Assembly (NCBI RefSeq): GCF_001305575.3
Contig: NZ_CP012373.2
Span: forward strand, 3,234,261 to 3,298,260
Direction: 5' to 3'
DNA from: Beggiatoa leptomitoformis
GTDB taxonomy: Bacteria; Pseudomonadota; Gammaproteobacteria; Beggiatoales; Beggiatoaceae
DNA: 64,000 nucleotides
Part shown: positions 35,111-44,988 of the stretch, piece by piece
Layout: the number at the start of each line of letters is the position of its first letter
Numbering within the stretch: position 1 is the stretch's first letter
Translations under genes and position numbers: made by a program
Notes under the pieces: generated by a model
Told to the model about the DNA's origin: nothing
Database searches by the model: none
What the model saw: only the letters and a program-made list of their open reading frames with translations

Positions 35111-37309
35111 CTATTGTTGTGTATTAGTTTGCGTGGTTGCTTTTGCGGGTATGTATTTACGCCCATCTTCTAATAGCACGTCGTAATCGCTTGCTAATAG
35201 TTCCTGAACTTTTTGCATCCGTAAGCGGAAATTCTGCACTATCACGCTGTTGTCTAAATCAGGATTAATGATTTCAGGGACAATAATCAGGACTAATTCA
35301 GTCCGCTCTCCGGAATCACTACGGGATGAAAATAAGGTTTCGCCGACTAAAGGAATCTTACTGATACCAGGAATTTCTTGCCGTTCATTCGAACCTTTAT
35401 TTTGAATTAAACCGCCTAACACAATAGGCGTTCTATCTCGTACTGCAACCACTGTTTCTAATTTACGTTGACTGAAGGATTGTGCGTTTTGTACAGTACT
35501 ACTTTCTGGACCAAGTTGGGTTAATTCTTGGGATAGTTTTAAATTAACAATGCCATCTTCACTGATGCGAGGCGTTACCTTTAAGGTAATCCCAGTATCA
35601 CGATATTGTATGGATTGGATATCACTTTGTCCTGAAACGGTAGCGCGGGTCACGTCACCTAAGTAGGGTTCATTGCTACCGACATTAAATGTAGCATCTT
35701 CATTATCCCGAATTAAAATTGAAGGGCGAGATAAGATACTAACCGCGTTAGTTGATGCGAGAAGGTTGAGCACGGCGAAAATATCGCCTGATAACAAGTT
35801 AACGCTAAAACCAGCGAGTGAGCCGATAGCGGTGTTACTACTTAAATCTGCACCTGGTAAATTGCCTGCTGGCAACTTGGCATTATATCCATAAGAACTA
35901 TCATGTTTTCCAAATAATCCACGCCAGTCTATTCCAAATTGGGTTGCTTCATTTAGGGTTACTTCAGCAATGACCACATTCACCATCACTTCTTTAGCGA
36001 CACGGTCTAATTGGGCAATTGTGGTTAAGAGCTGTTTATAATCGCGGGGTGTTGCTCGCACAATTAAACTGTTGGTTTTTTCATCCGCCACTAAATTCAC
36101 TTTTAATTTTGCGGAAACAGCCAAGACACTGCCTGTGGGTGCAGTGGATTTAGGTTCTGGTGTTGGTGTAGCAGGTTGCCCCGGTTGTGCTGGAATTGCA
36201 GCAACAGGAGGCAGTTCATCTGTACGTTTGGTGGTTTTGTCTTTATCTTTGGCATCATCGGTTTTAAAGACTTCTGCCAATGTTGCTGCCAGTTCTTTGG
36301 CTTCTAAATTTTTGACACGATAGATAAAGACCTGTTCAGCACTGTCTTCGCTCCGTTCATCTAAAACTTCAATCCAAGAGGCAACTTCAGTAAATGAGCC
36401 TTGTGGTGGTGCAATCACTAATACTGAATTAATTCTTTCTAAACCAATAACTTGATAGGCAGGTGCATTACCAGAAATGGCCTGTAGAATCTTTTCTAAC
36501 TCGGCTTGTACTTCGGTTGACTTTGAATTTGAGAGTCTGAATAAGCGCATACCACGATGTTGAAAGGGGTCGGCATCAACGACTGTCAGTAACCGATTAA
36601 TCCGTTCTAAACGGTCGGGAGAAGCAATAATTCCTATGACGTTCAAACTGGGTAAACTAATAATTCGCCCTTGTGGTTGGATTAATGGCGTAAGAACGGC
36701 TAACGCAGCGTCTGCATTGATATAGCGTAAGGGGGTGATTTGCATAGCTTCGGAAGCATCGCTTCCTATTAATCCTGAAGAAACGCCTACATTCGCGGGT
36801 AATCCTGTTCCTACGCCTGTTTTCTTCAGATGATACACACCCCCTTTTTTCTCCATGCTAATGCCTGTATCTGTCAATAACAGTTGCATCAATGGCCATA
36901 AATCTGCTTTACGTAAGGGTTTTTCTTTAGGTGTACGAATCGTTACTTTATCGCCGATAGTTGGGTCAATGACCATACTTACGCCTAATTCATCTGCAAT
37001 GATTTCTATGACTTGACGTAATTCAACCTGTTCAAAGTTCAATTCAAACGTATCTGCACCTTTGCTAGAAGCAGGTGTTGCAGGACTTTTGCTAGATAAA
37101 GTCTGCACATTGGGAAATTGTCCAACATGATTAATTTCTTTCAGCGCGACAGGTGTTGCTTGCGGTAATTCTGCAATAACTGGCGTTTCGCCATACGTGG
37201 GCAATTGTGTTGTGGCTAATTCCATTGCACCCATAGGATTACGCTCGGGCGGTGTGCTACATGACACGACCAAACTGGCACAACAAAGGATAAGACTGGT
37301 TTTTTTCAT
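35111..37309 (-). CDS. gspD: Type II secretion outer-membrane secretin GspD
   Basis: A 732-residue secretin. With the start at ATG 37309 the N-terminus is a lipoprotein signal (MKKTSLILCCASLVVSC, Cys17). An N0 domain (LNFEQVELRQVIEIIADELG) and several N1-type repeats (GMRLFRLSNSKSTEVQAELE) follow. A Pro/Thr-rich linker and the C-terminal beta-barrel region with VVAVRDRTPIVLGGLIQNK are also seen. It forms the multimeric outer-membrane channel. A longer start at 37324 adds five residues. It lies 51 bases after gspF in a T2SS cluster where gspC, gspG-L and others are absent from this window. Confidence 0.94.
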   Translation of the reverse strand: MKKTSLILCCASLVVSCSTPPERNPMGAMELATTQLPTYGETPVIAELPQATPVALKEINHVGQFPNVQTLSSKSPATPASSKGADTFELNFEQVELRQVIEIIADELGVSMVIDPTIGDKVTIRTPKEKPLRKADLWPLMQLLLTDTGISMEKKGGVYHLKKTGVGTGLPANVGVSSGLIGSDASEAMQITPLRYINADAALAVLTPLIQPQGRIISLPSLNVIGIIASPDRLERINRLLTVVDADPFQHRGMRLFRLSNSKSTEVQAELEKILQAISGNAPAYQVIGLERINSVLVIAPPQGSFTEVASWIEVLDERSEDSAEQVFIYRVKNLEAKELAATLAEVFKTDDAKDKDKTTKRTDELPPVAAIPAQPGQPATPTPEPKSTAPTGSVLAVSAKLKVNLVADEKTNSLIVRATPRDYKQLLTTIAQLDRVAKEVMVNVVIAEVTLNEATQFGIDWRGLFGKHDSSYGYNAKLPAGNLPGADLSSNTAIGSLAGFSVNLLSGDIFAVLNLLASTNAVSILSRPSILIRDNEDATFNVGSNEPYLGDVTRATVSGQSDIQSIQYRDTGITLKVTPRISEDGIVNLKLSQELTQLGPESSTVQNAQSFSQRKLETVVAVRDRTPIVLGGLIQNKGSNERQEIPGISKIPLVGETLFSSRSDSGERTELVLIIVPEIINPDLDNSVIVQNFRLRMQKVQELLASDYDVLLEDGRKYIPAKATTQTNTQQ

Positions 37310-37360
37310 CAAAATGGCAAACATGAAGAGATAACTTATAAAGTTGTATAAAGTGATTAA

Positions 37361-38560
37361 TTATCGACTTAGTGAAGTAATACTGAAAATCGCGGATAAC
37401 ATAATAATAACAATCGTTCCCACGATAACACCTAACACTAAAATCAAAATGGGTTCAACGGCGGCGACTAAACGCGCTGTTTGTTGTTTCACATTCGTAT
37501 CAAAGGTTTCTGCCAAACGGTCTAAAATCAGTCCTGTCCGTCCAGATTCTTCCCCAACAATAACCAACTGCGCTAATAACACAGGAAATTTACCTTCATT
37601 TACAAGGGCTTTACCCAAACTTACCCCACTACGCACGGCTTCTTCAACCCGTTTCAAACTATCGGATAAAACCTCATTCGTCATAACCCCACGCACAATA
37701 TTTAGGGCTTTTAGCAGTGGAATACCCGCGCCCAATAATGCACCCAAGGTGCGCGAAAAACGGGAAGACTCCGCTTGTAACAATAAACTCCCTAAAATTG
37801 GAATTTGTAAAATAAATTGGTCACGTTGCAAGCGTTTTTCGGGCGTGGTATCCATCTGTCGCCAGCCTATCCACGCCAAAATTGGTAAAAAGGGTAATGA
37901 CCACCAATAGGTTTTTAACCATTCACTGGTAGATAATAAAAAAGCGGCAGAATCAGGGGTTTTTGTCCCCATGTTTTTAAATAAATCGGCAAATTGTGGA
38001 ATAACAAAAATCATTAATAAGATAACACTGAGGACACCCGTAATCAGCAAAATAACAGGGTAAATCATGGCAGAAATAACTGTTCGTTTAGCATCATCTG
38101 CGGCGGCGAGAAATCCTGCTACTTTCGGCAATAATTGCTCTAAAATTCCACCTTCTTCACCCGCATGTACCATGTTGATGTACATTTTTGAAAAAACATC
38201 AGGATGGGCTTGCAACGCATCTGCAAGACTTTTTCCTTCTTTGACATCACGGTGTAAATCAGCAATAAGTTGTTGTACAAAGGGTTTTTCATTTAGACCT
38301 TCTAATAAAACTAAGGCTTTATCCAAAGGCACACGGGCTTCTACTAATGTGCAGAGTCCATTAGTAAAATCGATTAAATCGCGGTTAGAAATTTTCCGCT
38401 GTCCGAAAAAACTCCCGCCTTCACTGCCTAGCTCAATTTTTAAAGCGACAAGTTGCCGATTTTGCAAGGTCATGACGACTTCTTGCTCATTTTCCGCATT
38501 AAGTTTTCCTGTGTGAATATTTCCTTCATTATCACAGGCTTGGTAGGTGTAGGCGTGCAT
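37361..38560 (-). CDS. gspF: Type II secretion inner-membrane protein GspF
   Basis: A 399-residue GspF/PilC-like polytopic platform protein. The opening YTYQACDNEGNIHTGKLNAE is characteristic. Two T2SSF domains repeat (FTNGLCTLVEARVPLDKALV and FSRTLGALLGAGIPLLKALN), each followed by GEEGG/GEESGRTG, with three membrane helices. It couples the GspE ATPase to pseudopilus assembly. Length is standard (about 400). Just upstream is the decayed gene at 38569-38993, separating it from gspE by 445 bases. Confidence 0.95.
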   Translation of the reverse strand: MHAYTYQACDNEGNIHTGKLNAENEQEVVMTLQNRQLVALKIELGSEGGSFFGQRKISNRDLIDFTNGLCTLVEARVPLDKALVLLEGLNEKPFVQQLIADLHRDVKEGKSLADALQAHPDVFSKMYINMVHAGEEGGILEQLLPKVAGFLAAADDAKRTVISAMIYPVILLITGVLSVILLMIFVIPQFADLFKNMGTKTPDSAAFLLSTSEWLKTYWWSLPFLPILAWIGWRQMDTTPEKRLQRDQFILQIPILGSLLLQAESSRFSRTLGALLGAGIPLLKALNIVRGVMTNEVLSDSLKRVEEAVRSGVSLGKALVNEGKFPVLLAQLVIVGEESGRTGLILDRLAETFDTNVKQQTARLVAAVEPILILVLGVIVGTIVIIMLSAIFSITSLSR

Positions 38561-38568
38561 TATCTCGT

Positions 38569-38993
38569 CTAATTAAATAAAAAGGATTTTATCAGGGGAT
38601 GAAGTCGGTTTAATTCGTCACTATTATGTTTTAACAATTCATGTTCCCACAATTTATAAGCATTATCATGACATTCTTGTGCGAGTGCTTGACTAATTAC
38701 AGTAAAGGTCAAAGCAAGCTTTAAATCTTAAGGTATATACTTTCCTATAATATGGCTTTTTGTTATTATTTTTATTAAAATCAATGAGTAAAATAATAAT
38801 TTTCTGGAAACTGACCTAATTGAGTCGCATAATGTGTTTTAAAGGATTTCACAACACTTATTGAAGTGTCTTTATATTAGGCATCAGTTAGTTAAGATAA
38901 TTATTAATACGGGTATAACTAGCAGGATAAAGACTTAATAAATCCAAAAACCATTCGGCAAAATTTGTTTACATAAAGTCGTTGGAACATCAT
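38569..38993 (-). pseudogene. Decayed gene between gspE and gspF (frameshifted)
   Basis: The 445-base gap in the operon contains three coding-like stretches in successive order but different frames. The first (38919-38993) has a good AGGA site and begins MMFQRLYVNKF; dropping one T gives AEWFLDLLSLYPASYTR, INNYLN, stop. The middle stretch (about 38781-38876) reads SVVKSFKTHYATQLGQFPE, NYYFTH, stop. The last (38569-38727) reads LALTFTVISQALAQECHDNA, YKLWEHELLKHNSDELN, stop. All are plausible protein text with no family I recognise. A single gene of about 140 codons broken by indels is the simplest reading. The rest of the gap looks empty. Confidence 0.4.
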
Positions 38994-39005
38994 TTTTCCT
39001 ATTTT

Positions 39006-40466
39006 CTAAATTGCCCGTGTTACGCGCACGATTTCCTCAGGCGTAGTAATCCCTTGGTATAGTTTTTCTAACGCGTCTTGGCGTAAGAGTCTTAAACCTT
39101 CTCGTTGTGCTTGTTCACGAATTTTATTCGCATCACCACCACTGGTAATGACAGCGCGCACACTGTCGGAAATAATCAGCAATTCGTATAAGCCTAAACG
39201 TCCACGATAGCCTGTATTTGCGCAGCGTTCACAACCGCGACCGCGTTTAATAGTGGGGTGGTCTGCACGGCTAATGCCTAATAATTCCGCCTCGTCTTCA
39301 GTTAATTCATGGTCTTCAGCACAATGTAGGCAAATTTTACGCACTAAGCGTTGTGCCATAATTGCCATGACGCTGGAGCTGATTAAATAAGTATCCACGC
39401 CCATATCTTGCAACCGCGTGATTGCGCCCGCCGCATCGTTGGTGTGTAGCGTAGAGAAAACTAAGTGACCTGTTAGTGCGGATTCAATCGCAATTTCTGC
39501 GGTTTCATGGTCGCGGATTTCCCCTACCATGATAATGTCAGGGTCTTGTCGCACGATAGAACGTAAACCCGCCGCGAACGTTAAACCGATTTTCGCGTTG
39601 ACGTGAATCTGGGTAATACCTTCTAGTTGATATTCGACAGGGTCTTCAATCGTAATGATTTTTTGTGAACCCGTGTTGATTTTTTCTAGTGTGCCGTACA
39701 GGGTTGTGGTTTTTCCGCTTCCTGTTGGACCTGTGACTAAAATCATGCCGTGCGGTTGTTGGATAACATGGGCAAAGGGTTTTAAAATGTCCGCAGGCAT
39801 CCCCAGCTTATCCAAACTCACGGAAATATCACTGCGGTCTAAAAGCCGTAATACGATAGATTCACCATGCACACCCGGTAAGGTAGAAACCCGCATATCT
39901 AGGGTTCTATCACCCATTTGGTATTGAATACGTCCATCTTGGGGCAAGCGTTTTTCCCCAATGTCTAGCCGCGCCATGAGCTTAACCCGTGAGGATACGG
40001 CAGCTTGAACATTTGCGGGTAGGCGTTCAATGTTGACCATTACGCCATCTACACGACAGCGCACCATTAAATATTTTTCTTCGGGTTCGAAGTGAATATC
40101 ACTGGCGTTTAAATCTAATGCACGCTCCATTAAATGATTGACCATGCGAATCACAGGTGCGTCAGAGGCTAAATCTTTTAAGTATTCATTATCTAATTGG
40201 TCAGCCCGCCCACCATCGTTTGCACCGTCTAGTTCAGGCGATAATTTCGCGCGCCAGTGTTTGATTAATCGAGCAACTTGGTCAGTCGCGCCTCGTTCAA
40301 AACGAATGTATTGTCCTAATAAAAAACGGATTTTTGCGCGGTCTTCAATATCAGGTGGCGTGCTGAAGAGCAAACAAGGTTGTTCGGGGAAATTCTCGAC
40401 AGGTGCAATGCCTTTTTTTGCAAGTAATTGGGTAAAAATGGGAAGGCTTAAAGCGGTTGTCGTCAT
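39006..40466 (-). CDS. gspE: Type II secretion ATPase GspE
   Basis: A 486-residue secretion ATPase. Walker [14 protein letters not shown], Asp box ITIEDPVEY, Walker B IIMVGEIRDHETAEIA and the His box STLHTNDAAGAITRL are all seen. The C-terminal zinc module pairs CLHC with CERC, separated by about 29 residues. It drives pseudopilus assembly in the cytoplasm, anchored through GspL. It is close to the family's usual length (about 490-500). It follows gspM by 9 bases and precedes the decayed gene and gspF. Confidence 0.95.
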   Translation of the reverse strand: MTTTALSLPIFTQLLAKKGIAPVENFPEQPCLLFSTPPDIEDRAKIRFLLGQYIRFERGATDQVARLIKHWRAKLSPELDGANDGGRADQLDNEYLKDLASDAPVIRMVNHLMERALDLNASDIHFEPEEKYLMVRCRVDGVMVNIERLPANVQAAVSSRVKLMARLDIGEKRLPQDGRIQYQMGDRTLDMRVSTLPGVHGESIVLRLLDRSDISVSLDKLGMPADILKPFAHVIQQPHGMILVTGPTGSGKTTTLYGTLEKINTGSQKIITIEDPVEYQLEGITQIHVNAKIGLTFAAGLRSIVRQDPDIIMVGEIRDHETAEIAIESALTGHLVFSTLHTNDAAGAITRLQDMGVDTYLISSSVMAIMAQRLVRKICLHCAEDHELTEDEAELLGISRADHPTIKRGRGCERCANTGYRGRLGLYELLIISDSVRAVITSGGDANKIREQAQREGLRLLRQDALEKLYQGITTPEEIVRVTRAI

Positions 40467-40475
40467 ATCAATTTC

Positions 40476-41042
40476 TCATTTTGGGGCAAGTTCAGCATCA
40501 GTTAGCGGAATACGGCTAAACCCTGTTACTTTCACAGTACCACTCAATAGGTTATTCCCCCGCCCGATTCGAGCTTCAACAAACACTATGGCTAGGTATT
40601 CATGTGCTGTTTCAACTGCTTGAATAAAATTAAAAAGTGTTTGTGAGTCGGACTCAAACTGTACGCCTTGTGTGACTAATACCCATTCACCTGTGCGTGA
40701 AAATTCAGGTAAATCTAAGGCTCTAACGGTTAAACTACTCCGTTGGGCAATTTCGCGTAATACGCCTTGCATACGGGCGGCAACTAATTCACGGTTATTG
40801 CCTTGCAGTAATGACGTATTAAATTTATCGCGTTCTTGAATCGCCTTAACATGTTGTTCTTGCCAGTATTGTGTACCAACATCTAGCCGTTGATAGCGGT
40901 CGATTTCCGTTTGTAAGGCTTCCATCCGCACTTTACGGGCTTGATACATCGCATAGAGTTTAGGGGCTATTTCAAAGGGGATAGCGTAACCTAACAACAT
41001 GGCAAGAAAGAGGGTTAATAAACGTTTTTCTTGACGAGTCAA
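40476..41042 (-). CDS. gspM: Type II secretion protein M-like (GspMb/PilO-like)
   Basis: A 188-residue bitopic protein. It has a cytoplasmic start (TRQEKR), one membrane helix (about residues 7-25) and a long coiled-coil-like helix (LQTEIDRYQRLD). A ferredoxin-like end with VQFESDSQTLFNFIQAVE is typical of GspM/PilO. It links the inner-membrane platform of the T2SS. The start is TTG at 41042; no ATG fits. Nine bases separate it from gspE. The GspM-b assignment is by layout, not by strong sequence identity. Confidence 0.75.
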   Translation of the reverse strand: MTRQEKRLLTLFLAMLLGYAIPFEIAPKLYAMYQARKVRMEALQTEIDRYQRLDVGTQYWQEQHVKAIQERDKFNTSLLQGNNRELVAARMQGVLREIAQRSSLTVRALDLPEFSRTGEWVLVTQGVQFESDSQTLFNFIQAVETAHEYLAIVFVEARIGRGNNLLSGTVKVTGFSRIPLTDAELAPK

Positions 41043-41083
41043 GGGAGAGTCCTAAAAAGATAAAAAATGATAACTAATTGTGA

Positions 41084-41149
41084 TTATGCGGATTTTAATT
41101 TTTCCGCTATTTTCGCGCCTAAATTCAACTTGTCCAAGAGTTCACTCAT
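41084..41149 (-). CDS. Possible 21-codon peptide coupled to the phosphoribosyltransferase
   Basis: An ATG overlaps the phosphoribosyltransferase stop (ATGAGTGA) and opens a short frame MSELLDKLNLGAKIAEKLK... ending at TAA 41084. It predicts a single amphipathic helix. The same frame extends further upstream inside the previous gene; ATG 41209 would give 41 residues starting MLTPSEIEFLQKDKRES. Either a coupled micro-protein, or a remnant of a longer gene. Confidence 0.35.
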   Translation of the reverse strand: MSELLDKLNLGAKIAEKLKSA

Positions 41150-41897
41150 TTTGTAAAATGACTCCCGTTTGTCTTTCTGCAAGAATTCTATCTCGGATGG
41201 TGTTAGCATCCTTCTTTGAATTGATAATGTATTTTGCTTCTGATTCTGTGAGACAATCAAATTCATAACCGAATTCATTACACCACCATTCTTCGAGTTC
41301 ATGATATTTTTCCCTTAATAAGGTCAGGGTTTCATCTGTGATAGCCAAAGTAGATGAATAGCTTTTTCCTGTCAATGTTGTTGCCAACAATGTTTTAATC
41401 CCAAATTGAGCAATGTAACCACACAAATTTGCGAGTGTTCCCCCTTGTGTTAAGGCATCATCTAAAATAACAGCACTTTTAATATCTGAATTGCTGGGGA
41501 TACCTGCAAAAGGGGGCGGAAACGCTAATCTAGCGAATCCATTTGAGCCCGTTCTATTAACCTTTGCTGCTTGAACAATATTAAGTTCAACGGATGAGTC
41601 AAATTGTGTCGCAAGAATTATCGCATAAGCCAACGGAATGCGATTAATACTAATAGCTTCTTCTGCATGAACAGGAACAAATAACGGTTTTCTATCTTGT
41701 ATTATCGTTGCTATCTTTGTAATGGTTGTTTGACAAACCAAATCACTGACAAGGATTAATGCGGCACCAAGATTACCTTGTTTCACCTCTACATAACATC
41801 GATGTTTAGCCGCTTCACCTGATGCGGAATTTAAAATGACAGGGGGAAAATCTATTTGCCACGGATAGCGTTTGTAGCGTGTTACACAATTATTCAT
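41142..41897 (-). CDS. Phosphoribosyltransferase-like protein
   Basis: A 251-residue protein with a type I PRTase core. The PRPP-binding loop is AVILDDALTQGGTL, with the acidic pair Asp-Asp typical of the family. The N-terminal part contains NLGAALILVSDLV, a possible PPi loop. The acceptor base is not apparent; it does not closely resemble Apt, Hpt or Upp. The C-terminal 40 residues are charged and extend beyond the fold. It is located between valS and gspM on the same strand, so co-transcription with the T2SS genes is possible. Function unknown. Confidence 0.7.
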   Translation of the reverse strand: MNNCVTRYKRYPWQIDFPPVILNSASGEAAKHRCYVEVKQGNLGAALILVSDLVCQTTITKIATIIQDRKPLFVPVHAEEAISINRIPLAYAIILATQFDSSVELNIVQAAKVNRTGSNGFARLAFPPPFAGIPSNSDIKSAVILDDALTQGGTLANLCGYIAQFGIKTLLATTLTGKSYSSTLAITDETLTLLREKYHELEEWWCNEFGYEFDCLTESEAKYIINSKKDANTIRDRILAERQTGVILQNE

Positions 41898-41959
41898 ACT
41901 GTTCCGCTTTCAGTATAGCTTTTAATGAACACGCTAAAAATTACGCTAATTTAATAAGC

Positions 41960-41981
41960 TAATAGGTTTTAAGACCTATTA
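41960..41981 (-). terminator. Hairpin after valS
   Basis: TAATAGGT and ACCTATTA form an 8-bp stem with a 6-base loop, 12 bases beyond the valS stop. On the minus strand only an AT-rich tract follows, so it is a moderate candidate. Confidence 0.5.
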
Positions 41982-41993
41982 ACCTAATCCATA

Positions 41994-44762
41994 CTAAATC
42001 GCCCGAATCTTCTCTGCCTGCGTTTCTAATTCCTGCACCGCACTTTGCATTTCTGCAACCCGTTGGCGTTCTTTTGCCACAATGTCAGCAGGAGCGCGTT
42101 CAATAAACTGAGGATTTTCTAGTTTAGCGGTTAATTTGTCCAAATCTTTAGCGATTTTTTCAACTTCCTTCGCTAAGCGTTTTAATTCTGCCTCTTTATC
42201 AATTAAGCCTGCTAAGGGAATTAAAATCCGCATGTCACCGACTAATGCCATTGCTGATTCTGGCGCGTTATCTGTGTTGGTTAACCATGTAATTTTTTCT
42301 AAACGAGCAAGACTGCTGATTAAACCTTGATGCGCGTTTAAACGCTGTTGGTCGCTTTCTGTCCCATTTTGCAATAGAACAGGTAATAATTTACTCGGTG
42401 CAATGTCCATTTCAGCACGAATCCGACGCACGCCAAGAATAAATTGTTTAACCCATTCAATATCTTGCTCTGCTTGATTATCCACTTTGTCCATTTGTGC
42501 CTGTGGATAAGGCTGCAACATAATGGTGTTGCCTGTTTTGCCTGCGAGTGGGGCGATTTTTTGCCACAATTCTTCCGTCACAAACGGGATAAATGGATGC
42601 AGTAAACGCAGTAAGGTTTCTAATACACGCACTAATGTGCGTCGTGTCCCACGTTGGGCGGTTTCGCTAGCTTCACCACTTTGCAACACTGCTTTAGAAA
42701 ATTCTAAGTACCAATCGCAATATTCATTCCACGTAAAGTCGTAAACTGCATTTGCCGCTAAATCAAAACGGTAGCCTGTAAAATGTTGTTGCATCTCTGT
42801 TTCTAAGGCTTGCAAACGGGAAATAATCCAACGGTCTGCTAATGATAATTCTACAGGGGCATCACTCAAACCCGTATCTTTACCATCGGTATTCATCCAC
42901 ACGTAACGGGTCGCATTCCATAATTTATTACAAAAATTGCGATAACCTTCAATTCGCCCCATGTCAAAACGAATATCACGCCCTGTTGAAGCTAACGCCG
43001 CAAAGGTAAAGCGTAAAGCATCTGTCCCAAAAGCAGAAATGCCATTAGCGTATTCTTGGCGAGTACGTTTTTCAATTTTGGGGGCCATTTCTGGCTGCAT
43101 TAAACCTGTCGTGCGTTTTTGTACTAAGGTTTCTAAGTCTATGCCATTAATTAAATCTAAAGGGTCTAATACATTGCCTTTAGATTTGGACATTTTTTGT
43201 CCTTCAGAATCACGAATTAAGCCATGAATATAAATTTCACGAAAGGGTACTTCTCCATCCATAAACTTCATACCCATCATAATCATCCGTGCAACCCAGA
43301 AGAAAATAATGTCAAAACCTGTGACTAAAACGCTAGTCGGGTAAAATGTGGCTAACCGCTCAGTTTTTTCTGGAAATCCTAGCGTACTAAATGGCCAAAG
43401 TGCGGAGGAAAACCAAGTATCTAAAACGTCTTCATCTTGGGTTAAAATAGTTTCTGTGGAAAGATTATGCTTTATTCGTATATCTGCCTCAGAACGACCA
43501 ACATATACTTTGCCATCTGCGTCATACCATGCAGGAATACGATGTCCCCACCAAATTTGTCGACTAATGCACCAATCTTCAATTTTATGCATCCAATCGT
43601 AGTAGGTTTTATTCCAATTTTCGGGAATAAATTTAATGCGTCCATCTTCTACGGCTTTAATGGCAGGCTCTGCTAATGGTGCAGCTTTTACATACCATTG
43701 GTCAGTTAAAAAAGGTTCTAACACTGCGCCACTACGGTCACCACGTGGAATCGGTAATTTATGCGCTTTAACTTCCACCAATAAATCTAATTTTTCAAAG
43801 TCAGCAACGACTTGCTTACGAGCAACAAAACGGTCTAGCCCTTGATAGGCTTTCGGCGCGTTTTCGTTAATTTTGGCATCAATCGTTAAAATGTTAATCA
43901 TGGGGAGTTGATGCCGTTGTCCGATACGATAGTCATTAAAATCATGAGCAGGTGTGATTTTAACGCAACCCGAACCAAAACTAGGGTCAACATACTCATC
44001 AGCAATAATAGGAATTTTACGGTCTGTGAGCGGTAAAGCAATCATTTTACCGATTAAATGTTTGTAACGTTCATCTTCTGGATGCACGGCAACCGCTGTA
44101 TCGCCGAGCATGGTTTCAGGGCGAGTCGTTGCAACCACAAGGCTACCGCTACCATCCGCGAAGGGGTAACGTAAATGCCATAAAAAGCCGTTTTCTTCTT
44201 CGGCATTGACTTCTAAATCGGATAAGGCCGTGTGAAAAACAGGATCCCAATTAACTAAGCGTTTTCCACGATAAATTAAGTTTTCTTCATAGAGACGAAT
44301 AAAGACTTCTTTCACCGCATCAGATAAGCCGTCATCCATGGTAAAACGTTCTGTTTTCCAGTCAACGGACGCGCCCATAGCGCGTAATTGACGGGTAATT
44401 GTCCCGCCTGATTGTTCTTTCCATTCCCATATTTTTTCAACAAACGCTTCGCGCCCCAAATCATGCCGACTTTTGCCTTGTTGGGCTAGTTGGCGTTCTA
44501 CCACCATTTGCGTGGCAATCCCTGCGTGGTCGGTGCCGACTTGCCAAAGGGTATTGTGTCCTTGCATCCGATGATAGCGGGTTAAGATGTCCATTAATGT
44601 ATCTTGGAAGGCATGCCCCATGTGGAGCGTTCCTGTAACATTGGGGGGCGGAATCATGATGCAATAAGGCTTACCTTGTCCGCTAGGAGCAAAATAGCCT
44701 AATTCTTCCCACTGTTGATACCAATGTTTTTCAATATCTTGAGGCGCGTAGGTCTTTTCCAT
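41994..44762 (-). CDS. valS: Valyl-tRNA synthetase
   Basis: A 922-residue class I synthetase. The HIGH motif is in [15 protein letters not shown] and the KMSKS loop in [14 protein letters not shown]. The editing domain region has [21 protein letters not shown]-terminal anticodon-binding domain and a coiled coil ([21 protein letters not shown]) complete it. ATG 44762 gives the conserved [15 protein letters not shown]; the frame runs to 44801 but that extra segment is not family-like. It charges tRNA-Val, including the UAC tRNA in this window, and edits mischarged Thr. Confidence 0.98.
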   Translation of the reverse strand: MEKTYAPQDIEKHWYQQWEELGYFAPSGQGKPYCIMIPPPNVTGTLHMGHAFQDTLMDILTRYHRMQGHNTLWQVGTDHAGIATQMVVERQLAQQGKSRHDLGREAFVEKIWEWKEQSGGTITRQLRAMGASVDWKTERFTMDDGLSDAVKEVFIRLYEENLIYRGKRLVNWDPVFHTALSDLEVNAEEENGFLWHLRYPFADGSGSLVVATTRPETMLGDTAVAVHPEDERYKHLIGKMIALPLTDRKIPIIADEYVDPSFGSGCVKITPAHDFNDYRIGQRHQLPMINILTIDAKINENAPKAYQGLDRFVARKQVVADFEKLDLLVEVKAHKLPIPRGDRSGAVLEPFLTDQWYVKAAPLAEPAIKAVEDGRIKFIPENWNKTYYDWMHKIEDWCISRQIWWGHRIPAWYDADGKVYVGRSEADIRIKHNLSTETILTQDEDVLDTWFSSALWPFSTLGFPEKTERLATFYPTSVLVTGFDIIFFWVARMIMMGMKFMDGEVPFREIYIHGLIRDSEGQKMSKSKGNVLDPLDLINGIDLETLVQKRTTGLMQPEMAPKIEKRTRQEYANGISAFGTDALRFTFAALASTGRDIRFDMGRIEGYRNFCNKLWNATRYVWMNTDGKDTGLSDAPVELSLADRWIISRLQALETEMQQHFTGYRFDLAANAVYDFTWNEYCDWYLEFSKAVLQSGEASETAQRGTRRTLVRVLETLLRLLHPFIPFVTEELWQKIAPLAGKTGNTIMLQPYPQAQMDKVDNQAEQDIEWVKQFILGVRRIRAEMDIAPSKLLPVLLQNGTESDQQRLNAHQGLISSLARLEKITWLTNTDNAPESAMALVGDMRILIPLAGLIDKEAELKRLAKEVEKIAKDLDKLTAKLENPQFIERAPADIVAKERQRVAEMQSAVQELETQAEKIRAI

Positions 44763-44915
44763 ATTTTTTATATTTCTATTAAATAGGGCTGCAAAGGGCA
44801 AATTCTATCATTATACGTGAACTTGTCGAAAAGTATCTTGTTTTGCTTTTATGAAGGCATTTTGATGCAATGTTTTTAATTGCGTAAGATTTTAATTTGA
44901 TTTGGCGTTAAAAAC

Positions 44916-44954
44916 AAAAAACCTAGCAGATAGTAGATACTTGCTAGGTTTTTT
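44916..44954 (-). terminator. Terminator after the thiolase gene
   Basis: A 13-bp stem (AAAAAACCTAGCA with its complement) and a 13-base loop, 34 bases beyond the thiolase stop. The T run is part of the stem, and the structure is bidirectional. Confidence 0.85.
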
Positions 44955-44988
44955 AACGCTTAAAAAAGAAGATAGATATTTTATATGG

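Noticed and set aside
37344-37910. A 188-codon plus-strand frame opposite gspF
   Set aside because: Mirror of the gspF coding sequence; gspF is unambiguous.
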